A stretch of 44,928 nt of DNA from Pontiellaceae bacterium B1224. GTDB taxonomy: Bacteria > Verrucomicrobiota > Kiritimatiellia > Kiritimatiellales > Pontiellaceae. The translations under genes were made by a program, and so were the position numbers. The notes beneath the pieces are model-generated. The model made no database searches. It was not told the origin of the DNA and saw only the letters and a program-made list of their open reading frames with translations. The stretch lies in NCBI GenBank assembly GCA_029432815.1, contig JAROBA010000042.1, positions 1-44,928 of the forward strand, given 5' to 3'. The first letter of the stretch is position 1; every line of letters begins with the position of its first letter. Positions 1-8,047 of the stretch are shown here, in pieces.

Positions 1-201
1 GGTGTTGATGCATACGCTGAATATACCGGTCTCTCCTCAAGTGGCGGCGTGCTGACATTCACCGTATCTGATTACGCTGATGATGATCTCGCTTCAATTT
101 CACAGATGTCGCTCGCCGCTGTTCCGGAGCCGGCAACGTTGGGGTTGGTAACCGCATTCGGTGGAGCAGTTCTGTTTATCCGCCGTCGGATGATGATGTA
201 A
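1..201 (+). CDS. C-terminal end of a PEP-CTERM-sorted surface protein (5' partial)
   Basis: Frame 1 is open from the window edge to a TAA at 199-201, giving the last 66 residues of a larger protein. The tail has the classic tripartite PEP-CTERM signal: VPEPATLG, a hydrophobic segment (about 14 residues) and a basic end, IRRRMMM. In known systems this signal targets exported proteins to an exosortase, which cleaves and anchors or releases them at the cell surface. The part before the signal is polar and acidic and gives no recognisable domain. The gene ends just before a palindrome and a strong terminator, so it belongs to a transcript that starts outside the window. The sorting call is strong; the function of the protein cannot be judged. 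Confidence 0.85.
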   Translation, partial: GVDAYAEYTGLSSSGGVLTFTVSDYADDDLASISQMSLAAVPEPATLGLVTAFGGAVLFIRRRMMM

Positions 202-211
202 TTATTCAGTG

Positions 212-226
212 TTCCAATATTTGGAA
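212..226. repeat. TTCCAR-N3-YTGGAA palindrome, intergenic
   Basis: TTCCAATATTTGGAA. It lies 10 bp after the PEP-CTERM stop and 3 bp before the terminator stem. Confidence 0.8.
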
Positions 227-229
227 AAG

Positions 230-256
230 ACGTCCCGAAGTATCGGGACGTTTTTT
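230..256 (+). terminator. Intrinsic terminator after the PEP-CTERM gene
   Basis: A perfect 9-bp stem, ACGTCCCGA (230-238) with TCGGGACGT (243-251), a 4-nt loop, and a T tract running from the end of the 3' arm to 256. It ends the transcript that enters from the left edge. Confidence 0.88.
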
Positions 257-596
257 GTATCTGTTCCGGATTGGTAAAAATCTGTAGAGAGCGTTCAGTT
301 CGATAGGATGTATTCCCGGTTATTATTCCCATTTTCGGAGGGACTACTAGGGTGTGATCCTTGTACAGTAATTGGAATCTATGTTGCGGTATAACGTATA
401 TACGTGATAGGAATTTTTTTTCGGATTTAGAAATATATGTGGGCTTTCAATGTCTGGAACGGATAGGAAAACTTCCAATGATTGGAAACGTAAACGGGGT
501 TTCCCGTCGTGCATGGGTGGTGTCCCTGAATAGGTATGAATTTCGTTAAATAGGTACATTCTATTATCCAGTTGGCGACTCAATCGGGTATCGCTA
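257..596. other. Spacer without a supportable gene
   Basis: AT-rich spacer between the terminator and the GH116 leader. Short open frames on both strands have no ribosome-binding site and no family-like composition. The only structured content is one perfect palindrome (473-487) and a one-mismatch copy, TTTCAATGTCTGGAA, at 445-459. Confidence 0.55.
473..487. repeat. TTCCAR-N3-YTGGAA palindrome, intergenic
   Basis: TTCCAATGATTGGAA, 13 bp after a one-mismatch copy at 445-459. It is not next to any gene end. Confidence 0.78.
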
Positions 597-658
597 ACCC
601 ATAGCTTATGATATGGGTAAGGCTTCTGGGCTTACGATGTGACGTGATTGCGCCACAT
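597..658 (+). promoter_or_regulatory. Three consecutive short inverted repeats upstream of the glycan locus
   Basis: ACCCATA (597-603) pairs with TATGGGT (612-618), GTAAG (617-621) with CTTAC (631-635), and ATGTG (637-641) with CACAT (654-658). They lie 55-117 bp before the GH116 start, where a 5' leader or operator would be expected for a substrate-induced locus. The arms are short, so this is only a candidate regulatory region. No convincing -35/-10 pair was identified. Confidence 0.3.
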
Positions 659-713
659 TACATATTTTTTTAAATTTAGTATATTTATGGGTTTAGCCGA
701 AAAGGAATACAGT

Positions 714-3700
714 ATGAGAAGGATTGTTTTAAGTTTGATCATGGGGTTTGCCGGATCTATGGGCGCAATAGCGGCCGATTTGCCGGTTGCGGATTCCGGA
801 ACGTTTTTTGAAGTCAACGGCCGGCAACAGGTGAATGAAGACCTGGTCCGTTTCGGCAACCACAGAAACGCTCCAATTGAATTTATGGGGTACGCTATCT
901 TTGACCTGTCAGGAAAGAGCGGCAAGGTTGCAGAGGGTGGCATTTCCCTGTCCGGCGACCTGAAGGTTTTTCAAGGAAAGCCTGCCGGGTTGGTGGTCGA
1001 GTTTCTGGGAACCTTCGGCGATGGAGACCTTAACGTAACAAGCGGTGGGGAATGGAGCGCTACGGAGGCGGTGGTGAGCCAGTCCGTCACTCCGACGGGA
1101 AACCGCTTCACCGTTCAAATGGGACTTCCGGCGGATGAACTCGTCAGTCGTTATGCCGTGTTTCGTTTCAGAAACGAACAGCCCGCATCGCAATGGGATC
1201 TCTCCTCTCCCATGCTGAGCCTGGCGGAGGACGCGGCAGAGGCGGCGGAGCCGTCAGGGAAGCCGATGGAGACGGCCGAGTTGTATGCCGAAATGGTTCC
1301 GGCCGAAAAAGAGCTCGATCCGGATTGGGTGGCATCGTTGACCGAACGCGGCCATCCGCTGGATGCCGCGATCCGTGGCTCCAAGGCGGAGGATTCACTC
1401 AAATATATCGGTATGCCCGTCGGCGGGATCGCTTGTGGTTCCCTGATTATGGATGGGGCCGGGCAGCTGTATGCGTGGGATATTTTCGGTGCGCAACCGA
1501 AGGGGATTATTTATCAGGATGTGGAACTTCCGGAAGGGTATGTAGGATTTAAAAACGGATTACGAAAGACCATCCGCATTCATGACGGCGCAAACTTTAT
1601 GAACCCGCCGACGGTTGAAAAATTCCCGCCGCCGGTGAAAAGCGGGTTTTCCCTGAAGCTCAATGGCGGTTCGGAACTGGCGATGAATTCCAAAGATTGG
1701 AAAACCGTTGAGTTTGCGGGGCAGTGGCCGATGGGTACGGTGAATTATACCGATCCCGGGGCGCCGGTCAGCGTGGAGCTGAAAGCGTATTCGCCGTTTA
1801 TTCCTCTGAATGTCGGGGACTCCAAACTGCCGGTCACGATCATGGCCTTTACCCTCACCAATGATGCTGAAAAACCGGTGTCGGTCGACTTCGGTGGCTG
1901 GCTGGGGCTCCCGGACCGTAAGGCGCAGCTGAAGCGGGAAACATATGACGACGCCACCGGGTTCACGCTGCAGGTTCCAAAGGCTGGAAAACAGAAGGCC
2001 GGGTCGATGGGGCTGACCGTTATGGGTGATGCTGAACCTATCGTGAAAGAGGGAGCCAATGGGCTGCGTGTGGCACTGAAACTGGCACCGGGAGAGAGTA
2101 AAACCGTTCCTTTTCTGATTTCCTGGCACTTCGGGCACGATGCGTACTCACTGAAATTTAAGAATGCGGCTGAAGTCAGTGCGTATGTGGTGGACGCTTT
2201 CGAGGCATTGTCTTCGCAGACCGAGCTGTGGGTTGATACGTGGAATGACACGAGCCTGCCGCAGTGGTTTATGGATCGGGCCATGGCGCCGGCGAGCACG
2301 ATGCAGACGGCCAATCTTCAGTTTGCCGGAGATCGACTGTGGGGCTGGGAGGGAATCGGCGCCGGATCGGGCACCTGCACACACGTTTGGGCCTATGCTC
2401 AGGCGATGGCCCGACTTTTCCCGTCATTGGAGCGCAACCTTCGCGAGGTGACGGATTTCGGGCTCTATCAGATGCCCGACGGCGGGGTTCCGTTCCGGCC
2501 TTCGAAGGACAAGACCAAGGTGGCGATCGATGGGCAGTGCGGCACGGTGCTGCGCTCGTATCGCGAGCATTTGATGTCGGCAAATGATGAATTTCTGGAA
2601 CGCAACTGGCCGTCGATTAAACAGGCGGTCAACTACCTGATCGAGTTCGATGAAAACGACGATGCCTTTGACGGCCTGCTCGACGGCGAGCAGCACAACA
2701 CGCTCGATGCCGAGTGGTACGGCAAGGTGCACGTGCTCTGCTCGCTCTACCTCGCGGCCCTGCGTGCCGGCGAAGAGATGGCTGCTGAAATGGGCGATAC
2801 GGCCTTTGAGAAGCGCTGCCGCGACACCTATGAGATGGGCCGCAAAAATATCGAGCAGCTCTACAACGGTGAATACTACGTGCAGATCGAAGATCCAAAC
2901 CATGCCGATGCGATCGGCGTCGGGCCCGGGGTTTACATCGATCAGGTCTACGGTCAGTTCTGGGCCAACCAGGTCGGGCTGGGACGGCTCTATAACGAGG
3001 AGCATATACAGTCGGCCTTGAATGCGATCTGGAAATATAATTATGTTCCCGATATCGGTTCGTTCCGCAAGGTTTTCAAGCGTGGCCGTTTTTATGCCTG
3101 GGAAGGCGACGGGGGCCTGCTGATGAGCACCTGGCCCAACGGCGGCATTACCGAGGTGCGGCGTCAGTTTTGGACCTATGGCTATTTCAACGAATGCATG
3201 AGCGGGTTCGAGCATCAGGTGGCCGCCCACATGATTGCGGAGCCCGACCCGGAACTGCGCATCAAAGGGCTGGCGATCATGCGCACGATCCACGACCGCT
3301 ACGCGCCGGCCAAACGCAATCCCTATAACGAAATCGAGTTTTCCGATTTCTATGCCCGCGCCATGGCCTCGTACGGCAGTTTCCTGGCCGCCTGCGGATT
3401 TGAATATAACGGCCCGGCCGGCATGATCGGCTTCGATCCGGTCATACATCCATCAACTTTCCGCGCACCGTTCACTGCGGCCGAAGGATGGGGTACCTTC
3501 AGCCAGACCGTTGGTGAAAAAGAGATGATGGCCGAGCTCAGCGTGAACTGGGGGAAACTGAAGCTTCAGACGATTCGTCTCAATCCGGAGGGGCTGAATG
3601 CCCAAACGGCAAACGTGACGGTTGACGGAAATAAACTCGGCGCCAAGCTGGTGAAGACTGAAAGCGGCGTCTCGGTTAAACTCGAAAATCCGGTCTCCGT

Positions 3701-3737
3701 TTCTGCCGGGCAGTCGCTGGTGGTGGTACTTCGCTAA
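714..3737 (+). CDS. Secreted GH116-type beta-glycosidase (DUF608 family) with extra N-terminal domain
   Basis: Encodes 1007 residues. The start at 714 is chosen over an in-frame ATG at 648 because AAAGGAA (701-707) precedes it and because it opens directly into a signal peptide ending near GAIAAD. Residues about 25-180 form a beta-rich extra domain absent from the next gene, possibly carbohydrate-binding. The remainder matches the GH116/glucosylceramidase-like family (beta-glucosidases and beta-xylosidases, inverting the usual reading of neither linkage nor substrate): conserved stretches are GTCTHVWAYAQAMARLFP and DGEQHNTLD. By family analogy E546 (in WGWEG) would be the nucleophile and D665 (in HNTLD) the acid/base; this is inferred without an alignment. 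It is the first gene of the glycan locus, 22 bp before its paralogue, so co-transcription is likely. It probably acts in the periplasm or at the cell surface. The substrate is unknown. Confidence 0.85.
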   Translation: MRRIVLSLIMGFAGSMGAIAADLPVADSGTFFEVNGRQQVNEDLVRFGNHRNAPIEFMGYAIFDLSGKSGKVAEGGISLSGDLKVFQGKPAGLVVEFLGTFGDGDLNVTSGGEWSATEAVVSQSVTPTGNRFTVQMGLPADELVSRYAVFRFRNEQPASQWDLSSPMLSLAEDAAEAAEPSGKPMETAELYAEMVPAEKELDPDWVASLTERGHPLDAAIRGSKAEDSLKYIGMPVGGIACGSLIMDGAGQLYAWDIFGAQPKGIIYQDVELPEGYVGFKNGLRKTIRIHDGANFMNPPTVEKFPPPVKSGFSLKLNGGSELAMNSKDWKTVEFAGQWPMGTVNYTDPGAPVSVELKAYSPFIPLNVGDSKLPVTIMAFTLTNDAEKPVSVDFGGWLGLPDRKAQLKRETYDDATGFTLQVPKAGKQKAGSMGLTVMGDAEPIVKEGANGLRVALKLAPGESKTVPFLISWHFGHDAYSLKFKNAAEVSAYVVDAFEALSSQTELWVDTWNDTSLPQWFMDRAMAPASTMQTANLQFAGDRLWGWEGIGAGSGTCTHVWAYAQAMARLFPSLERNLREVTDFGLYQMPDGGVPFRPSKDKTKVAIDGQCGTVLRSYREHLMSANDEFLERNWPSIKQAVNYLIEFDENDDAFDGLLDGEQHNTLDAEWYGKVHVLCSLYLAALRAGEEMAAEMGDTAFEKRCRDTYEMGRKNIEQLYNGEYYVQIEDPNHADAIGVGPGVYIDQVYGQFWANQVGLGRLYNEEHIQSALNAIWKYNYVPDIGSFRKVFKRGRFYAWEGDGGLLMSTWPNGGITEVRRQFWTYGYFNECMSGFEHQVAAHMIAEPDPELRIKGLAIMRTIHDRYAPAKRNPYNEIEFSDFYARAMASYGSFLAACGFEYNGPAGMIGFDPVIHPSTFRAPFTAAEGWGTFSQTVGEKEMMAELSVNWGKLKLQTIRLNPEGLNAQTANVTVDGNKLGAKLVKTESGVSVKLENPVSVSAGQSLVVVLR
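1688..1702. repeat. TTCCAR-N3-YTGGAA palindrome inside GH116-1
   Basis: TTCCAAAGATTGGAA, read in the SxxWK frame (NSKDWKT). Confidence 0.65.
1975..1989. repeat. TTCCAR-N3-YTGGAA palindrome inside GH116-1
   Basis: TTCCAAAGGCTGGAA, read in the PxxGK frame (VPKAGKQ). Confidence 0.65.
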
Positions 3738-3759
3738 AGATGGTTGATAGGGATAAGGA

Positions 3760-6387
3760 ATGAAGAAATCTATATACTGCATTTTATGGGGAATATGCCT
3801 TGTGACTGTTGCGTCACTGGCAGAGGACCCGGTGATGCTTTATCGGGAAACCATACCGGTTGATAAACAGCTCGATCCTGCCTGGGTTGCATCGCTGACG
3901 GAACGTGGGCACGCTTTGGATATTGGGATTTCAGGGTCGAAAAAAGACGATACGCTGAAGTATATCGGCATGCCGGTGGGCGGCATTGCCTGCGGCACGG
4001 TCTATCTGAATGGTGATGGCCGTCTCTATGTCTGGGACCTCTGGAGCGATGGACATATCGGCGTCGTGCAGCAAACCGTTCCGATTCCCGATGGTTTTCC
4101 CGCCTGGCGTAAGCGGAAAGATGTACCGGTACATGGTGGCGCCAATTATTTAAAACCACCGACCATCGATGCCTTTCCACCGGCTTTTTCACAGGGATTC
4201 GGTCTTCGAATCTCGGATGGATCCTTGAAAATATTTGAGGCTGCGGATTGGGAAGCGGTGGAATTTGCAGGTAGCTGGCCGATCGGAACGGTTTCCTATA
4301 AGGATTCCAGGAGTGCGGTGCAGGCAACGTTGACGGCCTATTCACCGTTTGTTCCGTTGAATCTGCAGGATTCATCGATTCCGGTGACGGTCATGAGTTA
4401 TACGCTGACCAACACGTCGGATGAACCGGTGACCGCGGAACTGATCGGCTGGCTGGAGAATATGAGCAACCAGCCGGATGCCGAGAAAGCCGGTTCGTTT
4501 TCGAGTAAGTCGGGTTTAACTGTGTTAAGCCATGATTGTGCAATGATGGCGCAGATGAAACGGGAAGGTACGTTTGATCACAGCGGAACGATGGCTTTGT
4601 CGTATCTCGGCACTGGGCAGGAAACGGCGCTTGAGCAGGTTCCCGGGATTGCCGCTGATGTGGTATTGAAGCCGGGTGAAAGCCGCGAGTATACCTTTTT
4701 GATTTCATGGAATTTCCCGGTGGTCCGTATAAAGGACAGCTATAAGCCGAAAACCATTCCTCATAAAAACGAATACTCGGCCCGCTTCAAGGATGCGACG
4801 GCTGTGGCGGAGCATGTAGCTGAATATTTTGACCGCCTGTCGTCGCAGACCAAACTTTGGGTGAACACCTGGAATGACTCCACGCTGCCGCAGTGGCTGC
4901 TGGACCGGACGATTGTAACGGCTGATACCTTGCAGACGGCCAACTGTAATCTTCTGGCCGATGGAGCCGGCGGCCAGTTCTGGGCGTGGGAAGGCATCCG
5001 GGTTTGCCACGGCACCTGCACGCATGTCTGGCACTATGCGCAGGCGATGGCGCGCCTGTTCCCGGAGCTCGAACGCAACCTGAGGGAAAAGACCGATTAT
5101 GGGTTTGCGCAGCAACCCAACGGTGTAGTGCCGTATCGCGGTACGCTCGAAGCGGGTGAAGGCGGCGGTATTGCCATTGATGGGCAGGCCGGAACCGTGC
5201 TGCGTTCCTATCGCGAGCATCTGACAAGCGTAGATGACACCTTCCTGAAAACCTACTGGCCGAACATTAAGCTGGCGCTCGAATATCTGATCGACTTCGA
5301 CCGCAACGATGGCGACTTTGACGGCCTGCTGCACGGGAAACAGCATAACACGCTCGATGCCTCCTGGTACGGAAAGGTGCATGCGCTCAGTTCGCTCTAT
5401 ATTGCTTCACTTCGCGCCGGCGAGGAAATGGCCAGCGTGGTGGGCGATACTGAATTTGAAGCCCAGTGCCTTGCGCTTTACCGAAAAGGCAGTCAGAACA
5501 TCGAGCAACTCTACAACGGCGAATATTTTATTCAGGAAGAAGACCCGAATCATCCGGAAGCTATCGGCGTCGGCACCGGGGTTTACATCGATCAGGTGAT
5601 CGGACAGTTCTGGGCCAATCAGCTGGGGCTTGGTCGACTGTATAATGAGGAGCATATTCAATCGGCGCTGAATACGCTGTGGAAATATAACTTTGTTCCA
5701 GACGTTGGAAGTTTCCGCGAAACCTTCCGTAAAGGCCGGTTCTATGCCTGGGACGACGACGCGGGGCTCATCATGTGCTCCTGGCCGAACGGCGGGGTGA
5801 AAGATGATTTTATGAATCACTGGCAGTATGACTATTTCAATGAATGCATGACCGGCTTTGAATATCAGGCCGCCGCGCACATGGTAGCCGAAGGAACACC
5901 AGAGCTCGTTACGCAGGGACTTGCCGTCACTCGGGCGATTCATGATCGCTATGCACCGGCAAAGCGCAATCCCTATAACGAGATCGAGTGCTCAGATCAT
6001 TATGCCCGCGCCATGGCATCCTACGCCGTATTCCTTGCGGCCTGCGGATTTGAATATGACGGCCCTGCCGGTCTGATCGGTTTTGATCCAATCATCCACC
6101 CAGAAAATTTCCGTGCACCGTTCACTGCCGCCGAAGGGTGGGGGACCTTCAGCCAGACCTTGAGTGAAAAGGAAATGCGGGCAGAGCTCGCCGTGAAGTG
6201 GGGCAGCGTCAAGCTACAGACGATTCGCCTGAATCCGCTGGGTTTGAATTTTAAGACGGTTAACGTGACGGTCGGTGGCAAGAAACTGAACGCCAAGCTG
6301 GTGTCGCATGAAAACGGTATCTCAGTTGAATTCGCTCAGCCGGTTTCCATTACCTCTGATCAGACGTTGACGGTTGCGCTTCGCTAA
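3760..6387 (+). CDS. Secreted GH116-type beta-glycosidase (DUF608 family), second paralogue
   Basis: Encodes 875 residues with a signal peptide (MKKSIYCILWGICLVTVASLAE) and a start preceded by GGATAAGG. From about residue 25 onward it aligns throughout with the catalytic part of the preceding gene: LDPAWVASLTERGH, KYIGMPVGGIACG, GTCTHVWHYAQAMARLFP, GKQHNTLDASWYGK and RYAPAKRNPYNEIE are shared or nearly so. The pair is clearly a tandem duplication; this copy lacks the extra N-terminal domain. The catalytic candidates are kept (Glu in WAWEG, Asp in HNTLD). The two copies differ most around residues 220-330, consistent with a change in substrate detail. Expected to release a beta-linked glucose, xylose or related sugar; the exact specificity cannot be read from sequence. 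Confidence 0.85.
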   Translation: MKKSIYCILWGICLVTVASLAEDPVMLYRETIPVDKQLDPAWVASLTERGHALDIGISGSKKDDTLKYIGMPVGGIACGTVYLNGDGRLYVWDLWSDGHIGVVQQTVPIPDGFPAWRKRKDVPVHGGANYLKPPTIDAFPPAFSQGFGLRISDGSLKIFEAADWEAVEFAGSWPIGTVSYKDSRSAVQATLTAYSPFVPLNLQDSSIPVTVMSYTLTNTSDEPVTAELIGWLENMSNQPDAEKAGSFSSKSGLTVLSHDCAMMAQMKREGTFDHSGTMALSYLGTGQETALEQVPGIAADVVLKPGESREYTFLISWNFPVVRIKDSYKPKTIPHKNEYSARFKDATAVAEHVAEYFDRLSSQTKLWVNTWNDSTLPQWLLDRTIVTADTLQTANCNLLADGAGGQFWAWEGIRVCHGTCTHVWHYAQAMARLFPELERNLREKTDYGFAQQPNGVVPYRGTLEAGEGGGIAIDGQAGTVLRSYREHLTSVDDTFLKTYWPNIKLALEYLIDFDRNDGDFDGLLHGKQHNTLDASWYGKVHALSSLYIASLRAGEEMASVVGDTEFEAQCLALYRKGSQNIEQLYNGEYFIQEEDPNHPEAIGVGTGVYIDQVIGQFWANQLGLGRLYNEEHIQSALNTLWKYNFVPDVGSFRETFRKGRFYAWDDDAGLIMCSWPNGGVKDDFMNHWQYDYFNECMTGFEYQAAAHMVAEGTPELVTQGLAVTRAIHDRYAPAKRNPYNEIECSDHYARAMASYAVFLAACGFEYDGPAGLIGFDPIIHPENFRAPFTAAEGWGTFSQTLSEKEMRAELAVKWGSVKLQTIRLNPLGLNFKTVNVTVGGKKLNAKLVSHENGISVEFAQPVSITSDQTLTVALR
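5696..5710. repeat. TTCCAR-N3-YTGGAA palindrome inside GH116-2
   Basis: TTCCAGACGTTGGAA, read in the PxxGx frame (VPDVGSF). The paralogue encodes VPDIGSF at the same place without the palindrome, so this copy may have arisen by point change rather than by insertion. Confidence 0.6.
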
Positions 6388-6586
6388 CATCGTCCAGGAG
6401 CAGAGAAATCAGTGCGAGCGAGGAAGAAGAGTCGAAGTCTCGCAGTCCAGAGCGCTTTGCATAGGTTTGCTGGAAAATACCCTTTTCAGGCGATATCGCA
6501 TTATTTCTAAAATGCTAGTGTGTGTGTTGCTAAAAGTATTTTACGAAATGTCATGCATGGACCGCTCTCGAATGGCGGAAAGAATT

Positions 6587-8035
6587 ATGAAAAACAAATC
6601 TATTATTTCTCAGAAAAAGTACGGTGTGCTGACTGTGCTCTTTTTGACAACCTGCTTTACGGCGTCAGTTACGGATGCCGAGCAAAAACAAAATATTCAA
6701 CAGGCTAAGGACCGGCCCAATATTGTTTTTATCGTGGCTGATGATTTAGGGCCGGGCTGGGTCGACTTTGACGGGAGTGAGTCGAAAATCAATACGCCCA
6801 ATCTGGAAAGGCTGGCAGAGAGCGGAATGGTGTTCAACAGGGCCTACGCAGCGGCAACGGTTTGTTCTCCTACACGCGCTGCGCTCATCACGGGGATGTC
6901 GCCGGCCCAGATCGGGCTCACAACACATATTCCCGGAATTGCCGGAAGAGAGCGCCCCGCTCCAAAGGGCGGACCGAAGGATGCGGAAACGCTGAAGCAT
7001 CTCCCGTTGGAATTACCCAGCTACGCCCGTGAGTTGAAAAAACTCGGCTATGCTACCGGATTTTTGGGTAAATGGCATTTGGCGGGAGAAGGTTCGGCTC
7101 GGTCGAAAGATGGTATCGTGGACAGCCGCTATCATCCGGAACATTACGGTTTCGACAGTAACATCGGCGGCTGCGCGTATGGGCAGCCTAAATCATGGTT
7201 CGATCCCTACCGGAATGGAACCATTGAGGATCGGGAAAACGGGGAGTATTTGACGGATCGAATGGGCGATGAAGCTGTTGCCTATATTCTGGCCAACAAG
7301 GACAAGCCCTTTCATTTATCCCTTTGGTTTTACTCGGTACACACGCCGATCAAGGCCCCGAAAGAACTGGTGCAGAAGAATGGCGGCAATGCCTATCTGG
7401 CGATGCTCGAGAGTATGGATAATGCAGTAGGAAAAGTACTCGATACGCTCGATGCCACCGGAACCCGCGATAACACGATGGTTGTTTTTTATTCTGATAA
7501 CGGCGGTGACAAGCCCACCGAATGGCTGGCGGATAAAAAGGGCTCGCTGCTGGAAGGCGGCCTTCGGGTTCCGATGGCGGTCAGTTGGCCCGGTGTGATC
7601 GAGCCGGGAACGCAGACCGATGTGCCGGTGAACAGTATGGATTTTTTCCCGACCTTTGTACACGCAGCAGGGGGTTCCACGGATGGGATCACCCAGCTGG
7701 AGGGATTGGATCTGATGCCGCTTTTCCAGGCTTCGGAAAACCTGGACCGCGATGCCCTCTACTGGCACTACCCGCATAACCGCCCTGATGTGACATACTA
7801 TATGGGCAGTTCCATTCTCCAGGGCGACTGGAAATTTTATGAAGGGCACGGCACGATTCCTGACTCACTGTTTAACCTCAAAGACGATCCAATGGAGACC
7901 ACCAATCTGGTGAAACAGAATCCCGAATTGATGGAACGGCTTCGCGGAAAATTGAACCGATGGCTGGAGAGTGTGGATGCAAAAATGCCGCCACCGGTGG
8001 AAGATAAGAGAACGGTTGGAAACTCCAGAAAGTAA
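6587..8035 (+). CDS. Secreted type I sulfatase (formylglycine-dependent)
   Basis: Encodes 482 residues. In-frame ATGs occur further upstream, the first inside the GH116-2 gene. The start at 6587 is preferred because GGAAAGA (6577-6583) precedes it and it opens into a signal peptide ending near TDAEQ. The alkaline phosphatase/sulfatase fold is shown by PNIVFIVADD (metal-binding Asp pair) near residue 45, the activation motif CSPTR with Cys93 as the residue converted to formylglycine, GKWH, and YSDNGGD for the second metal-binding set. The Cys type means maturation by FGE or an anaerobic SAM enzyme; neither is in the window. It removes sulfate esters from a polysaccharide or oligosaccharide. 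A 199-bp gap separates it from GH116-2, but only 12 bp separate it from the GH95 gene, so those two are probably co-translated. Confidence 0.92.
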   Translation: MKNKSIISQKKYGVLTVLFLTTCFTASVTDAEQKQNIQQAKDRPNIVFIVADDLGPGWVDFDGSESKINTPNLERLAESGMVFNRAYAAATVCSPTRAALITGMSPAQIGLTTHIPGIAGRERPAPKGGPKDAETLKHLPLELPSYARELKKLGYATGFLGKWHLAGEGSARSKDGIVDSRYHPEHYGFDSNIGGCAYGQPKSWFDPYRNGTIEDRENGEYLTDRMGDEAVAYILANKDKPFHLSLWFYSVHTPIKAPKELVQKNGGNAYLAMLESMDNAVGKVLDTLDATGTRDNTMVVFYSDNGGDKPTEWLADKKGSLLEGGLRVPMAVSWPGVIEPGTQTDVPVNSMDFFPTFVHAAGGSTDGITQLEGLDLMPLFQASENLDRDALYWHYPHNRPDVTYYMGSSILQGDWKFYEGHGTIPDSLFNLKDDPMETTNLVKQNPELMERLRGKLNRWLESVDAKMPPPVEDKRTVGNSRK

Positions 8036-8047
8036 TAGAGGTGAATA

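Noticed and set aside
361-549. Open frame in the spacer before the glycan locus
   Set aside because: No ribosome-binding site, and the frame runs through two copies of the palindrome; nothing supports translation.
2424-3449. Open frame of 341 codons antisense to GH116-1
   Set aside because: Shadow of a strongly conserved coding region on the other strand; no ribosome-binding site or recognisable domain. The same holds for 7865-9025 and 11206-12123.
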